Shown one piece after another: positions 50,700-59,457 of a DNA stretch of 64,000 nt. The number at the start of each line of letters is the position of its first letter. Positions within the stretch are counted from its first letter, which is position 1. The notes below the pieces were generated by a model that saw only the letters and a list, made by a program, of their open reading frames with translations, ran no database searches and was not told where the DNA came from. Source of the DNA: JAAZIN01 sp964441025 (GTDB taxonomy: Bacteria; Bacillota; Dethiobacteria; DTU022); NCBI GenBank assembly GCA_964441025.1, contig CAYTXG010000007.1, positions 1 to 64,000 of the forward strand, in the 5' to 3' direction. A program made the position numbers and the translations under genes.

Positions 50700-51545
50700 A
50701 TGTCCAGTGAAGTCAAAATTACCACGATTTGTGAAAACAGGACCCCCCGTTCGGGTTTGCTGGGGGAGCACGGGCTTTCCATGCTCCTGGAGGCCTGGGG
50801 GGAAAGGATCCTCTTTGATACCGGAGCCGGAGCCACCCTGGCCTGCAACGCGGCCAGGCTGGGCCTGGACCTGACCAGGCTTGATGCCGTGGTCCTGAGC
50901 CACGGCCACTATGACCATACAGGCGGTTTGAAATGGGTTCTCGGCACCCAGGTTCCCGCATCCCTGGCGGTTTACGGCCATCCCGATATTTTTGCTGAAA
51001 AGTACGCAGTCCGGAAGAACAGCCCGCCCAAATATGTGGGCGTACCCTGGAAACGAGCGGATGTGGAAGCCCTTGGGGCCCGGTTCTGCCTGGACCGGGG
51101 GCCTGCGGATCTGGGCGGCGGCATTATCAGCACCGGCGAGATACCCCGCGTGCTTCAGGGCTCCGGGCAGACCCCTTTTCTAGTCAGGACAGAAGAGTGC
51201 TTTGCAGAAGACCGGCTCCTTGATGATCAGGCCCTGGTAGTGGAGAGCAGCGCCGGCCTGATTGTTTTGCTGGGCTGTGCCCACGCCGGGCTTATCGAAA
51301 CGCTGGAGCACGTTTTGTCCCTGACCGGGGAGAAGCGGATTTACGCTGTTCTGGGCGGAACCCATCTTCTGAATACTCCGGAAGATCGCCTGAGCGGGAT
51401 CATCACCGCGCTGCAACGCCTTGACCCGGACATTATTGCTCCCTGCCACTGCAGCGGCATCAGGGCGGTGGCAGCCCTGCACCGGGCTTTCGGGAAAAGG
51501 TGCCTGCCCCACCAGGTCGGAAGTATATTTGAGCTGCCGCTGTGA
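50700..51545 (+). CDS. MBL-fold metallo-hydrolase
   Basis: 281 residues. Metal ligand motif SHGHYDHTGGL; LFDTGAG; GCAHAGLIETLEHV; and CHCSGIRAV near the end. Typical MBL proteins in Mrp/NifX clusters. Hydrolyses an unknown substrate or acts as an oxidoreductase. ATG 50700 has GGGAGGG upstream; the frame stays open to 50613. Confidence 0.85.
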   Translation: MSSEVKITTICENRTPRSGLLGEHGLSMLLEAWGERILFDTGAGATLACNAARLGLDLTRLDAVVLSHGHYDHTGGLKWVLGTQVPASLAVYGHPDIFAEKYAVRKNSPPKYVGVPWKRADVEALGARFCLDRGPADLGGGIISTGEIPRVLQGSGQTPFLVRTEECFAEDRLLDDQALVVESSAGLIVLLGCAHAGLIETLEHVLSLTGEKRIYAVLGGTHLLNTPEDRLSGIITALQRLDPDIIAPCHCSGIRAVAALHRAFGKRCLPHQVGSIFELPL

Positions 51546-51756
51546 TCATTCCCGTCGCCCCTGCCCGCCGGGATCTTTGCAGGGCGCCCCTTGTCTGCGT
51601 TCGGAACAGGACCGGCGCGTAAAAAAGTACATTCTACATGCTCCGCCCCTATCCCGCCGCCGGGGCGGCGCTGTCCAATGATCGCTGCCGAACCGGATCT
51701 TGCAACACCTCTTTTGGCCCTTGTGCCCATTTTTGAGGCTCTCTTCCCAACTTATA

Positions 51757-51785
51757 TTGAAACTGCGGGCGCGTTACAGTATAAT
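51757..51785 (+). promoter_or_regulatory. Sigma-70-type promoter for the glycyl radical enzyme
   Basis: TTGAAA (51757-51762), 17-base spacer, TATAAT (51780-51785). Start ATG 51828. Confidence 0.7.
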
Positions 51786-51827
51786 GAGATGAAATAAAAT
51801 AAAAATTCTGTTTTCCGAGGGGGGCTG

Positions 51828-54203
51828 ATGGAGGTTAAACTCTGGGAAGCGAGTAATTTGAGTCCCCGCGTCCAAAAGCTGCGCGACGAATACTGGTCCT
51901 TTTACGAGCGAGACTACTACCGCAACGAGGTTAATGCCTACGGAACTGGGGATGAGTGGGATGAGCTTTACGCTCCCTACAACTGGGGAGTGGTTCCCGA
52001 GGTTTTCCCCTTTTTCCAGATAACCAGGGAAACGCTGAAGGCAATGGCCGAAAAGGTGCACATGCCGGCAAACATCTACAGCATCTCCTTTGCCGAAAGG
52101 CGGGCTTATTTTTTCAGGGAGGTCCTTAAGAAGCATCTGCCGGTGCAGCTGCTTGAAGGGGAGTTGATTGTCGGTTCTCATTTCAACACCGCTCTTTCAA
52201 AGATGCTTGATCAAAAAGAGACGGGGCGGTATGTTCAGGACAGCTACCGCTGGGTGGAGCGGTTGATGGATATGCACGAAAACGGTATCGGCAATGCCGG
52301 CGCCGTTCCCGGGCATCTCATCCCGAATTACCGCAAGGTTTTACTTAAGGGCTTTTCCGGCATCCTGGAGGAAATTGAAGAGAGGCTTGCTGCTGTAAAG
52401 GATACGGAGAAAAGGGCTTACCTGAACGCGCTGAAGATCTCCGCAGAATCGCCGCGGATCCTGGCGGAGCGCTACAAGGAGGCGCTGGAAGCTGCGCTGC
52501 CAGGAACGGAGGATCAGGAGCGCAGGGAAGAACTTGCCCAGATGATCGAGATAGTGGGACGGGTGCCCCACGAGAGGCCACGCAGCTTCTGGGAGGCGCT
52601 GCAGGCACTCTGGTTCACCCATATGCTGGTCATGGCTGCAGAGTCCTACCCGGGGGCGGGGCTCTCTTACGGCCGCATTGACCGCTATCTTTATCCCTTT
52701 TATATCAATGATATTGAAAAAGGGGTCTTAACCCGCGATTTTGCCAGGGAGCTGCTTCACTGTTTCTGGATCAAACACAACTATGTTTATGATTACCAGG
52801 GGCGGCTGGCGCGCAACCAGGGGGTCAATTCGGGCTTCGGGCAGCTGATCACCCTGGGCGGCTGCGGACCTGACGGTGAGGATTTGACCAATGAGCTGAC
52901 CATGCTCATCCTCGAAGTGATTAATGAAATAAATCTGCTTGAGCCGAAACCGAATATCCGCATTCACCGCCATTCATCCGATGAACTGCTCCATCAGGTG
53001 TCCCTGATGACCAGGGAATCGCAGGGGGCTCCCTTTATCCTAAATTTTGATGAGCTCTCCATGCAGGGTCTTATATTCCAGGGTGTCCCTCCCGAGGATG
53101 TCTGGGATTATGCTCCCGTGGGCTGCCTGGAGAACACGATGCAGGGAAATGACCGCTCCGGGACCGTAGACGCCAACCTGAACCTGGCCAAGGCGGTGGA
53201 GCTGGCGCTGAATGACGGCCGGGATATGCAAAGTGGCCGTCAAGTCGGCCCGAACACGGGTGATCCCCTTTCATTCAGAAGCGAAGAAGATTTCAACAAT
53301 GCTTTTTACGAACAGCTGGGTTTTATACTGGAGGAGATCATCGAACTGGCCTCGGAGGCCGATCGCATCCGGGCGCTGTACGACCCCATCCCCTACCTTT
53401 CCCTGCTGGTGGACGGCTGCATCGAGGAGGCGGTTGATGTCAACCGCGGCGGGGCTCGCTACAAGTTTATCACCGTTGAGGGAGTTGCCCTGGCCACTGC
53501 CGCGGACTCGGTGAGCGCGGTGCGCAAGCTGGTCTACCGGGAAAAAACGGTGTCGATGAGCAAGCTGGTTAATGCGCTGCGCCGCGATTTTACCGGCGAG
53601 GAGGAGCTCAGGCAGCTCCTGCTCAACCGCGCCCCAAAGTACGGCAATGATGATTCTTTTGCCGACGGCACAGCCAGGGAAATATCGCGCCGGTGGACCG
53701 AAAAAGCGGCGGACAGCTTTTCACTGGCAACAGGGCGCAACTTCCGGGGGGGCTACCTCTCCTGGAATTACTGGATTGCCTATGCCCCCCTGACTGCCTC
53801 CACACCCGATGGGCGGAAGCGGGGCGAGACACTCTCCAACGGGGTCTGCCCGGTCAATGGGGCCGATCGTGCGGGACCAACAGCAGTGGTGCGCTCGGTG
53901 CGCAGCCTCGCCCTGGAGACCGCACCCAGCGGCGCTTCCCATACCATGAGCTTTCATCCCTCCTTGCTGCGCGACGAGGAGCACCTGGCTAAATTTACCG
54001 CTTTTCTGAGAGCCTACCAGGAGATGGGGGGAACGGCCCTGCAGATCAACGTGGTGGATCCCGAAGTGCTGCGCCGGGCCCGGGACAACCCCGCTGAATA
54101 CGCCAATTTGCTGGTGAGGGTGACGGGCTATAATGCATATTTTGTGCACCTGGGCGCCGAGATCCAGGAGGAAATAATCCGCCGCGAGGCGCACACCATC
54201 TAG
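51828..54203 (+). CDS. Glycyl radical enzyme (pyruvate formate-lyase superfamily), substrate unknown
   Basis: 791 residues. The active-site Cys is in APVGCLENTMQG (Cys433, Glu435 two residues on), and the glycyl radical site is RVTGYNAYF near the C-terminus (Gly767), so both radical residues are present. The single Cys with C-x-E, not PFL's Cys-Cys pair, places it with dehydratases, lyases or decarboxylases rather than PFL. PFL barrel markers FHP and NRGGARYKF are visible. The radical-SAM activase normally next to such genes is absent; the following genes are a split-barrel flavin protein and an MBL hydrolase. ATG 51828 follows GAGGGGGGCTG. It has its own promoter. Confidence 0.88.
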   Translation: MEVKLWEASNLSPRVQKLRDEYWSFYERDYYRNEVNAYGTGDEWDELYAPYNWGVVPEVFPFFQITRETLKAMAEKVHMPANIYSISFAERRAYFFREVLKKHLPVQLLEGELIVGSHFNTALSKMLDQKETGRYVQDSYRWVERLMDMHENGIGNAGAVPGHLIPNYRKVLLKGFSGILEEIEERLAAVKDTEKRAYLNALKISAESPRILAERYKEALEAALPGTEDQERREELAQMIEIVGRVPHERPRSFWEALQALWFTHMLVMAAESYPGAGLSYGRIDRYLYPFYINDIEKGVLTRDFARELLHCFWIKHNYVYDYQGRLARNQGVNSGFGQLITLGGCGPDGEDLTNELTMLILEVINEINLLEPKPNIRIHRHSSDELLHQVSLMTRESQGAPFILNFDELSMQGLIFQGVPPEDVWDYAPVGCLENTMQGNDRSGTVDANLNLAKAVELALNDGRDMQSGRQVGPNTGDPLSFRSEEDFNNAFYEQLGFILEEIIELASEADRIRALYDPIPYLSLLVDGCIEEAVDVNRGGARYKFITVEGVALATAADSVSAVRKLVYREKTVSMSKLVNALRRDFTGEEELRQLLLNRAPKYGNDDSFADGTAREISRRWTEKAADSFSLATGRNFRGGYLSWNYWIAYAPLTASTPDGRKRGETLSNGVCPVNGADRAGPTAVVRSVRSLALETAPSGASHTMSFHPSLLRDEEHLAKFTAFLRAYQEMGGTALQINVVDPEVLRRARDNPAEYANLLVRVTGYNAYFVHLGAEIQEEIIRREAHTI

Positions 54204-54273
54204 CTGTCGCCGATCGCTCCTTTTTTAGAGGTGAAAAATCGCATGTGAATTGCTTGCAGGAGGGGAAAAGGAT

Positions 54274-55014
54274 ATGCTCGTTAGAGAACAAATCCAGCTG
54301 ATCAACAACCTGCATCACCCCAAATTCCTGGCCACAGTCGACGGGGAGGGGCAGCCCAATGTGGTCATTGTCAGCAGCCTGGAGTACTTTGATGGGAAAC
54401 TTATTTTCGGAAACCTTATGCTTTGGAAAACCGCCAGGAACCTGCAGGTTAACCCGGAGACAGCTATCCTGGTAGCCGACCCCCAGCTAAACTATTTTTA
54501 CCTCAGGGGCAACTTTTGCGGCTTTACCGAAACGGGGCCGGTAGCGGAGCGAATACAAAAGAGTGAAATGGTCCGCTACAATGCCTATACCGGTTTTCGC
54601 AGCGCGGGGACCATTGAAATTACAGATGTCAGCCCCCTGCGGCAGCTTTCCCCGGCCAGGATCCTGGGGAAATTTGTGCAGAGCCGGATCAACATCAAAG
54701 GGGGCTCCCTTCGCTTTCCCAAAACGGTGGCCGACAAGTTTTCGGCCATGAGAAGCTTGAAGGCTGTTGCCTATTATGATGGAAAGCTGCATCTGGAGAT
54801 CCTGCCGGCGGTGCGCTGCAGCGCCGGGTACCTGCATACCTTTATCGAACTGCCGCCGGGGGTAAAATATGCCGCCAATGTGATCACTCCGCAGGTAGTC
54901 TCTTTTCAGGTCAAGGGCACGGTTAAGCCGGAGGGCCTGCAGGTTGCCGAGATCTACGCCTGCGGCCCCCCGGTACCCGGCAAACAAATCCACCCCGCTG
55001 CCGGACACCCGTAG
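54274..55014 (+). CDS. Pyridoxamine 5'-phosphate oxidase-like split-barrel protein
   Basis: 246 residues. FLATVDGEGQPNVVIVSSLEYFDGKLIFGNLMLWKTARNLQVNPETAILVAD is the split-barrel core with the FMN-binding strand pattern, followed by YFYLRGNFCGFTETGP and a C-terminal half of unclear role. No catalytic residue assignment. It lies 70 bases after the glycyl radical gene, so it could be co-transcribed and might serve the same metabolism. ATG 54274 has GGAGGGG upstream. Confidence 0.78.
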   Translation: MLVREQIQLINNLHHPKFLATVDGEGQPNVVIVSSLEYFDGKLIFGNLMLWKTARNLQVNPETAILVADPQLNYFYLRGNFCGFTETGPVAERIQKSEMVRYNAYTGFRSAGTIEITDVSPLRQLSPARILGKFVQSRINIKGGSLRFPKTVADKFSAMRSLKAVAYYDGKLHLEILPAVRCSAGYLHTFIELPPGVKYAANVITPQVVSFQVKGTVKPEGLQVAEIYACGPPVPGKQIHPAAGHP

Positions 55015-55020
55015 TAGCGC

Positions 55021-55051
55021 CCGGTGCCAGGCACCTGGGGGGAGTAACTTG
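55021..55051 (+). repeat. Dispersed 31-base repeat, copy 1
   Basis: A GGTGCC-AGGCACC palindrome, then a G-run and GAGTAACTTG. Copy 2 is at 61519-61549 and matches in 30 of 31 positions. Both lie between genes. Confidence 0.75.
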
Positions 55052-55090
55052 TTGTGCTGCAAGAATAATAATGGACAAAGGAGCCCTTTG

Positions 55091-56071
55091 ATGGACAAAC
55101 CGGTAATGGAAGAAGTCTTGCCGCAGCTGTTTCGGGCGGAGATTCCTCTGCCGAAAAACCCGCTTAAAGCTACCAACTCATATATCATCAAAGCAAGTGC
55201 GCGCAACCTGATCATTGACACGGGCATGAACCGGGAAGAATGTTACACGGCGATGACTGCGGCGCTGCAGGAGCTCGAGATTGATCTCACGCAGACCGAT
55301 TTTTTTATCACGCACCTGCATGCCGATCACCTGGGGCTGGTCAGCGAGCTGGCGGGGCCTTCATCGCGCGTTTTTTTCAACCGGCCCGACGCCGGGATCG
55401 TTGCTCTGACCGATCTCTGGCAGCTGCTGTTTCATATTGCCGAAAAACACGGATTTCCCGAGGGTGAGCTTGAAAAAGCGCTGGCCGCGCACCCGGGCAA
55501 CCGCTACAGTCACTCCGGCACCATAGATTTTGAATTTGTCGAGGAAGGGGATGAGCTTGCCTACGGCCCCTACACACTTGCCTGCGTACATACGCCCGGG
55601 CATACTTCGGGGCATATGTGTTTGTACGAGCCCGCCCGGAAATTTTTTCTTTCCGGGGATCATATCCTCGGCGACATTACCCCGAATATTTCAGCCTGGC
55701 AGGATGATGAAAACCCTTTAAAGGAATACCTGCAGAGCCTGGATAAAGTATACCGCATCGAGATAGACCTGCTCCTGCCGGGGCACAGGCGCCTGGTTAA
55801 CGACTGCCGGGGGAGAATTCTCGAGTTAAAAGAGCACCACAGGGATAGACTGCAGGAGGTGGCCGCCATCATCAAAACCCTGGGCAGGGGCAGCGCTTAC
55901 GAGGTGGCTGCACAGATGGAATGGGATATTGACGCCCGCAGCTGGGAAGACTTTCCGGTGGCTCAGAAATGGTTTGCCATTGGCGAGGCCATTGCGCACA
56001 TCCGCTACCTGGAGGATGAGGGGAGGGTGCAAAGAGAGCGGGAGAACGGTACAGTTCAATTTTACATATAA
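55091..56071 (+). CDS. MBL-fold metallo-hydrolase (glyoxalase II-like)
   Basis: 326 residues. TATAATHLHADHLGL-type ITHLHADHLG motif with four metal ligands; HTPGHTSGHMCLY and LSGDHILGDITPN; PGHRR near the C-terminus; a winged-helix-like extension ends the protein. Hydrolyses thioesters or phosphates. ATG 55091 follows AAAGGAGCCCTTTG; a longer frame extends upstream across the repeat and is rejected. Confidence 0.87.
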   Translation: MDKPVMEEVLPQLFRAEIPLPKNPLKATNSYIIKASARNLIIDTGMNREECYTAMTAALQELEIDLTQTDFFITHLHADHLGLVSELAGPSSRVFFNRPDAGIVALTDLWQLLFHIAEKHGFPEGELEKALAAHPGNRYSHSGTIDFEFVEEGDELAYGPYTLACVHTPGHTSGHMCLYEPARKFFLSGDHILGDITPNISAWQDDENPLKEYLQSLDKVYRIEIDLLLPGHRRLVNDCRGRILELKEHHRDRLQEVAAIIKTLGRGSAYEVAAQMEWDIDARSWEDFPVAQKWFAIGEAIAHIRYLEDEGRVQRERENGTVQFYI

Positions 56072-56118
56072 AGCAAAGCCGGAAATCAATTATCATGCGT
56101 GCAGAAAAAGGAGCAGCC

Positions 56119-56607
56119 GTGATCACAGAAAAAGAACAAGCAGTCCTGGATTTTTTGGAAAAACTGAATATTACCTTTACCCGCCATGAACACCCCCCTG
56201 TTTATACTGTTGAGGAGGCGAGCCGGTATTACGGCTCGATGGAAGGAGCCCAATGCAAAAATCTCTTTCTGCGCAATGGCAAGGGCAACAGGCATTACCT
56301 GGTAATCCTGGAGGATTCAAAAAGAGCGGATCTGAAGGGGCTGGCCCAAAGGGTCGGGGAGAAGGGGCTCAGCTTTGCATCGGCGGATAGACTTTTAAAA
56401 TACCTGGGTGTGGAGGCGGGTTCCGTCTCCGCCTTCGGGCTGATCAACGACCGCAAAAAAGAGATCGCTGTTGTGCTCGACAGGGATCTGCAAAAAGAGG
56501 ATCGGATCAACTTTCATCCCAATGTTAATACCGCTACATTGACAATCAGCACGGCCGATTTTATGCGTTTCCTGGAACACTGCGGCAACAACCTTTTATT
56601 CTATTAA
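56119..56607 (+). CDS. YbaK/ProX-type prolyl-tRNA deacylase (second copy)
   Basis: 162 residues, same family as 2807-3295: FTRHEHPPVYTVEEASRYY, KNLFLRNGKGNRHYLVILEDSKRADLKGL, VSAFGLINDRKKEI, NFHPNVNTATLTIS. The copies are clearly diverged. GTG 56119 has AAGGAG upstream; ATG 56095 is in the same frame but has no site. Two editing proteins may have different amino-acid specificities (Ala, Cys). Confidence 0.88.
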   Translation: MITEKEQAVLDFLEKLNITFTRHEHPPVYTVEEASRYYGSMEGAQCKNLFLRNGKGNRHYLVILEDSKRADLKGLAQRVGEKGLSFASADRLLKYLGVEAGSVSAFGLINDRKKEIAVVLDRDLQKEDRINFHPNVNTATLTISTADFMRFLEHCGNNLLFY

Positions 56608-56648
56608 CAGGGCAGCCCATGGTAGCTTATGTGATTCTGGAAATATAC

Positions 56649-57311
56649 TCACTCCGCCATATTGAGATCATCTCGCCCTATCGGTTGCTCCCAAATATAG
56701 TGCCCGTCGGAGTAGGTCTCGCCCTTGACCGTTACCAGGACCGATTTGACTGTTGGAAATTCCGTGGCGGTATAAACAAGCGACTGAATCAGGATGGCGC
56801 CTCCCAGGGTGCCGCCGGGGCTGTCGGTGACAAGCTCGGAAGAAAAATCGATGTAAGCGATTTCATTCTCAATCTTCAAATCGAGAATTTTAGCTGTGGC
56901 CGGCATCGTTCTTACCAGGTCGTCCTCTCCGGGAAGGGGGCCCCGGATCAGCTCCTGCAGGGCCAACCTGAGCACGGCGGTAGTGTGGGGATATTCACGC
57001 ACCACCGGGATGACATAGCCTGTCCCGGCGGGGGCGCCGCTCTCGACAGCTTTTTTATCGCCGAAATAAAGCGTGATATTAACTTTACGCTCTTCCGGGG
57101 TGCCCTTTTCACCATCTCCGGGGTCCTCCCCGCCCTCTATATCCCCCTCATGCTTTTCTCCCCTTTCACCACCGTTGCCCTCACCGGGATCACCGCTGTT
57201 CTCACCGGGATCGGGGGGGCTCCCTTTTTGAAAAGCGGTACATCCGCCGGCCAGGGCCAGGAGGAATACAGCTATCAGGATCACACTTGTTACTGCAGCA
57301 CGCTTCTTCAT
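56649..57311 (-). CDS. GerMN-domain lipoprotein
   Basis: 220 residues. Signal peptide with lipobox AGGC (Cys 24), a Gly/Asp/Glu/Pro-rich linker (about 30-72), then a GerMN domain (VNITLYFGDKKAVES, REYPHTTAVLRLALQELIRGPLPGEDDLVRTMPATAKILDLKIENEIAYIDFSSEL). GerMN proteins help spore germination or envelope function; this supports a spore-forming host. Minus strand, ATG 57311. Confidence 0.88.
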   Translation of the reverse strand: MKKRAAVTSVILIAVFLLALAGGCTAFQKGSPPDPGENSGDPGEGNGGERGEKHEGDIEGGEDPGDGEKGTPEERKVNITLYFGDKKAVESGAPAGTGYVIPVVREYPHTTAVLRLALQELIRGPLPGEDDLVRTMPATAKILDLKIENEIAYIDFSSELVTDSPGGTLGGAILIQSLVYTATEFPTVKSVLVTVKGETYSDGHYIWEQPIGRDDLNMAE

Positions 57312-57416
57312 CTACCAGGGCCTCCTTCCAGCAATCCTTTTCGGGTTATTTGCCTATCACCATCATTATATACCGGAAAAATGGCGGGGTAAACTGCACC
57401 GGGCAACGGCAAGTCC

Positions 57417-58895
57417 CTAATCAAAGACCCGCGCAAAAAGGCCGAAGGTTTTTTCCCGCAGGGGCGCGGGAGGGGCGGGGGTCAGAAGGGACACCCCCAC
57501 CAGGATGATGATAGCCAGGCAGAAGGCGGGAACCACCGGCATCAGGCCGAAGGTGCTCCAACCTGGAAGGATTTGCAGGTACCACAGGTGGAGCGCCAGT
57601 GCGGGAGCGATCAGGGCGGCGCAGGCGCCGTACTTGTTGGCCCGCGGCCAGTAAAGCACACCAATCATCACCGGCAGCATGATTGAAAAACCGGAAAAGG
57701 CAAAAGCGGCGATGACCAGGATGGCTGCAGGACGGATGAGAGCTATACCGCAGGCGGCGGCGGAAAAAGCGACGAGAATGATCCGGCCCCACAGCACTGC
57801 CCGCTCCGGTGAAATGGGGGTATAGGGCGAGATGAGATCATCTGTAACCAGGTGAGCCACTGTAAGAAGTTGTGAATCGATGGAGGACTTGACGATAGCC
57901 AGGATCATAAGCAGCCCCAGGATCGTCCACAAAGGGGAGAGGTAACGGCTGATTAAAAGAGGCACGATGTTGTCTGCATCTTTGCCCACCAGGCCCGGTA
58001 TGGAGACGGCGCCCCAGACACCGAGTAGTGTGGATATGCCGAAGATCAGCGCCATTGCGGCCGGGTAGAAAAGAGTGACCTGCTTAAGGTTCCGGCTGCT
58101 TTTCGCCGCCATGATCCGGATATAGATCTGCGGAAAAACCACCACTGCGATGGAGTTGATGAAGGAGAAGCTGAACCAGTTTGCCGGCGCCAGGTCAGGC
58201 GAAAGCGCGCGCTGCAGCAGGGCCGGCTGTTCGGCGGCAATCCGCCCGGTAATGGCTGAAAACCCGCCCAGGGCCTTTACCAGGGCCAGGAGCAGCAAAA
58301 CGGAGATGACCAGAAAAAGAGCACCCTGAAAGATATCTGTCCAGACAGTTCCCCGCATGCCTGCCGGAACGGTGTAAAGCAGTGATACTCCCACTATGAG
58401 CACTGCAGCCAGCCAGTAAGGGACGAGGCCTTCGCTGATGGTGGAGAAAGCGAGGCCACCCCCGATGATGCTCACCACCAGGTAGGGCAGGGTGTAGTAA
58501 AGCAGCAGAAATAGAAAAAGCAGCGATACGGCGCGGCTTTTCAAAATTCCCCCGAAGACCTGCGGCTGGGTGGCATAGCCGTAGCGCTTTCCCAGGAGCC
58601 AGGAACGGTAGCCGATAAGGTAATAGGTGAAGGGGGTGATGAAGATGCTCCAACCGATGACATAACCGTAAGCGCCGTAACCCGCCTGATAGGAGAATCC
58701 GGCGTGGCCGATGATGGTGAAGGCGGTAATATTGGTGGCAAAAAGTGTCATAAATACGGCAATGGTCCCCAGCTTGCGCCCGGCCATGAAATAATCCTCC
58801 CGGGTCCTGCGGGTGGCCCTGGCTCCGAAGCCCCCGATTAACAGCAGCACCAGTACATAAGCAAGGATAATGGCAAACCCCAGGATGCTTTTCAC
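57417..58895 (-). CDS. Sodium:solute symporter (SSS family)
   Basis: 492 residues, about 13 membrane helices. Sodium-site region AFTIIGHAGFSYQAGYGAYG in helix 1-2, GLAFSTISEGLVPYW and SSIDSQLLTVAHLVTDDL are SSS landmarks. GTG 58895 overlaps the small upstream gene (GTGA). Imports a solute with sodium; pantothenate, proline or acetate groups cannot be separated by eye. Confidence 0.9.
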   Translation of the reverse strand: MKSILGFAIILAYVLVLLLIGGFGARATRRTREDYFMAGRKLGTIAVFMTLFATNITAFTIIGHAGFSYQAGYGAYGYVIGWSIFITPFTYYLIGYRSWLLGKRYGYATQPQVFGGILKSRAVSLLFLFLLLYYTLPYLVVSIIGGGLAFSTISEGLVPYWLAAVLIVGVSLLYTVPAGMRGTVWTDIFQGALFLVISVLLLLALVKALGGFSAITGRIAAEQPALLQRALSPDLAPANWFSFSFINSIAVVVFPQIYIRIMAAKSSRNLKQVTLFYPAAMALIFGISTLLGVWGAVSIPGLVGKDADNIVPLLISRYLSPLWTILGLLMILAIVKSSIDSQLLTVAHLVTDDLISPYTPISPERAVLWGRIILVAFSAAACGIALIRPAAILVIAAFAFSGFSIMLPVMIGVLYWPRANKYGACAALIAPALALHLWYLQILPGWSTFGLMPVVPAFCLAIIILVGVSLLTPAPPAPLREKTFGLFARVFD

Positions 58896-59161
58896 CGGTC
58901 TGCCGCCTCCTCGTCGCCATGCTTCTGCTCAAAGAGATCAGCAGGGGGATCGGGCCAGGCCAGGATGACTACCAGGCCCATGGCCAGGGTGGCCAGGAGG
59001 GTATAACCGATATAGTAAGAGAAAGAAAAGGGCATAAATCCAAAAAGAAAGGGCGCCCGGGCATCCCACTTCCATAACCAGAAGCTGTTGTGCAGCAAAA
59101 ACATGATCAACACAATGAGGGAGGCTGCGCCGAGTTTGCCTCCTGCACTCAACCTTTTCAA
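58892..59161 (-). CDS. Small membrane subunit paired with the SSS transporter
   Basis: 89 residues with two predicted membrane helices (LGAASLIVLIMFLLHNSFWLW and YIGYTLLATLAMGLVVILAW), charged C-terminus. TTG 59161 follows GGGGAGAGAGCC. The stop overlaps the transporter start. Resembles the DUF3311/DUF485-type partner proteins that precede SSS transporters. A longer upstream frame exists but lacks a ribosome site. Confidence 0.75.
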   Translation of the reverse strand: MKRLSAGGKLGAASLIVLIMFLLHNSFWLWKWDARAPFLFGFMPFSFSYYIGYTLLATLAMGLVVILAWPDPPADLFEQKHGDEEAADR

Positions 59162-59457
59162 AAGGCTCTCTCCCCTCTGCAAACAGAATATCAACGCTAT
59201 TTCGACAAAACCTTGACAATTCCTGCACGGTCTGCAATCAATGGGTGATGGCGTCCAGCGGGGCAGTGCGGGGGCGGGGATTCCCCATCGCCTGAAGAGC
59301 AGGGGAGAGGCAGCCAGATCTTGCCCTGACGCGGGCAGACTGCATGTTGGAAAGCGGTAGGGGGCGGACTCCATGTTCGGGTCTGCCCCCCGGGCCCGGC
59401 CATTCAATATTTGTGAAGGGGATTGACTGCAGCCCCTGTTTCACCTTTCTCGCGTAG

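Noticed and set aside
51828..54203. Pyruvate formate-lyase
   Set aside because: PFL has a Cys-Cys pair; here a single Cys followed by x-Glu.
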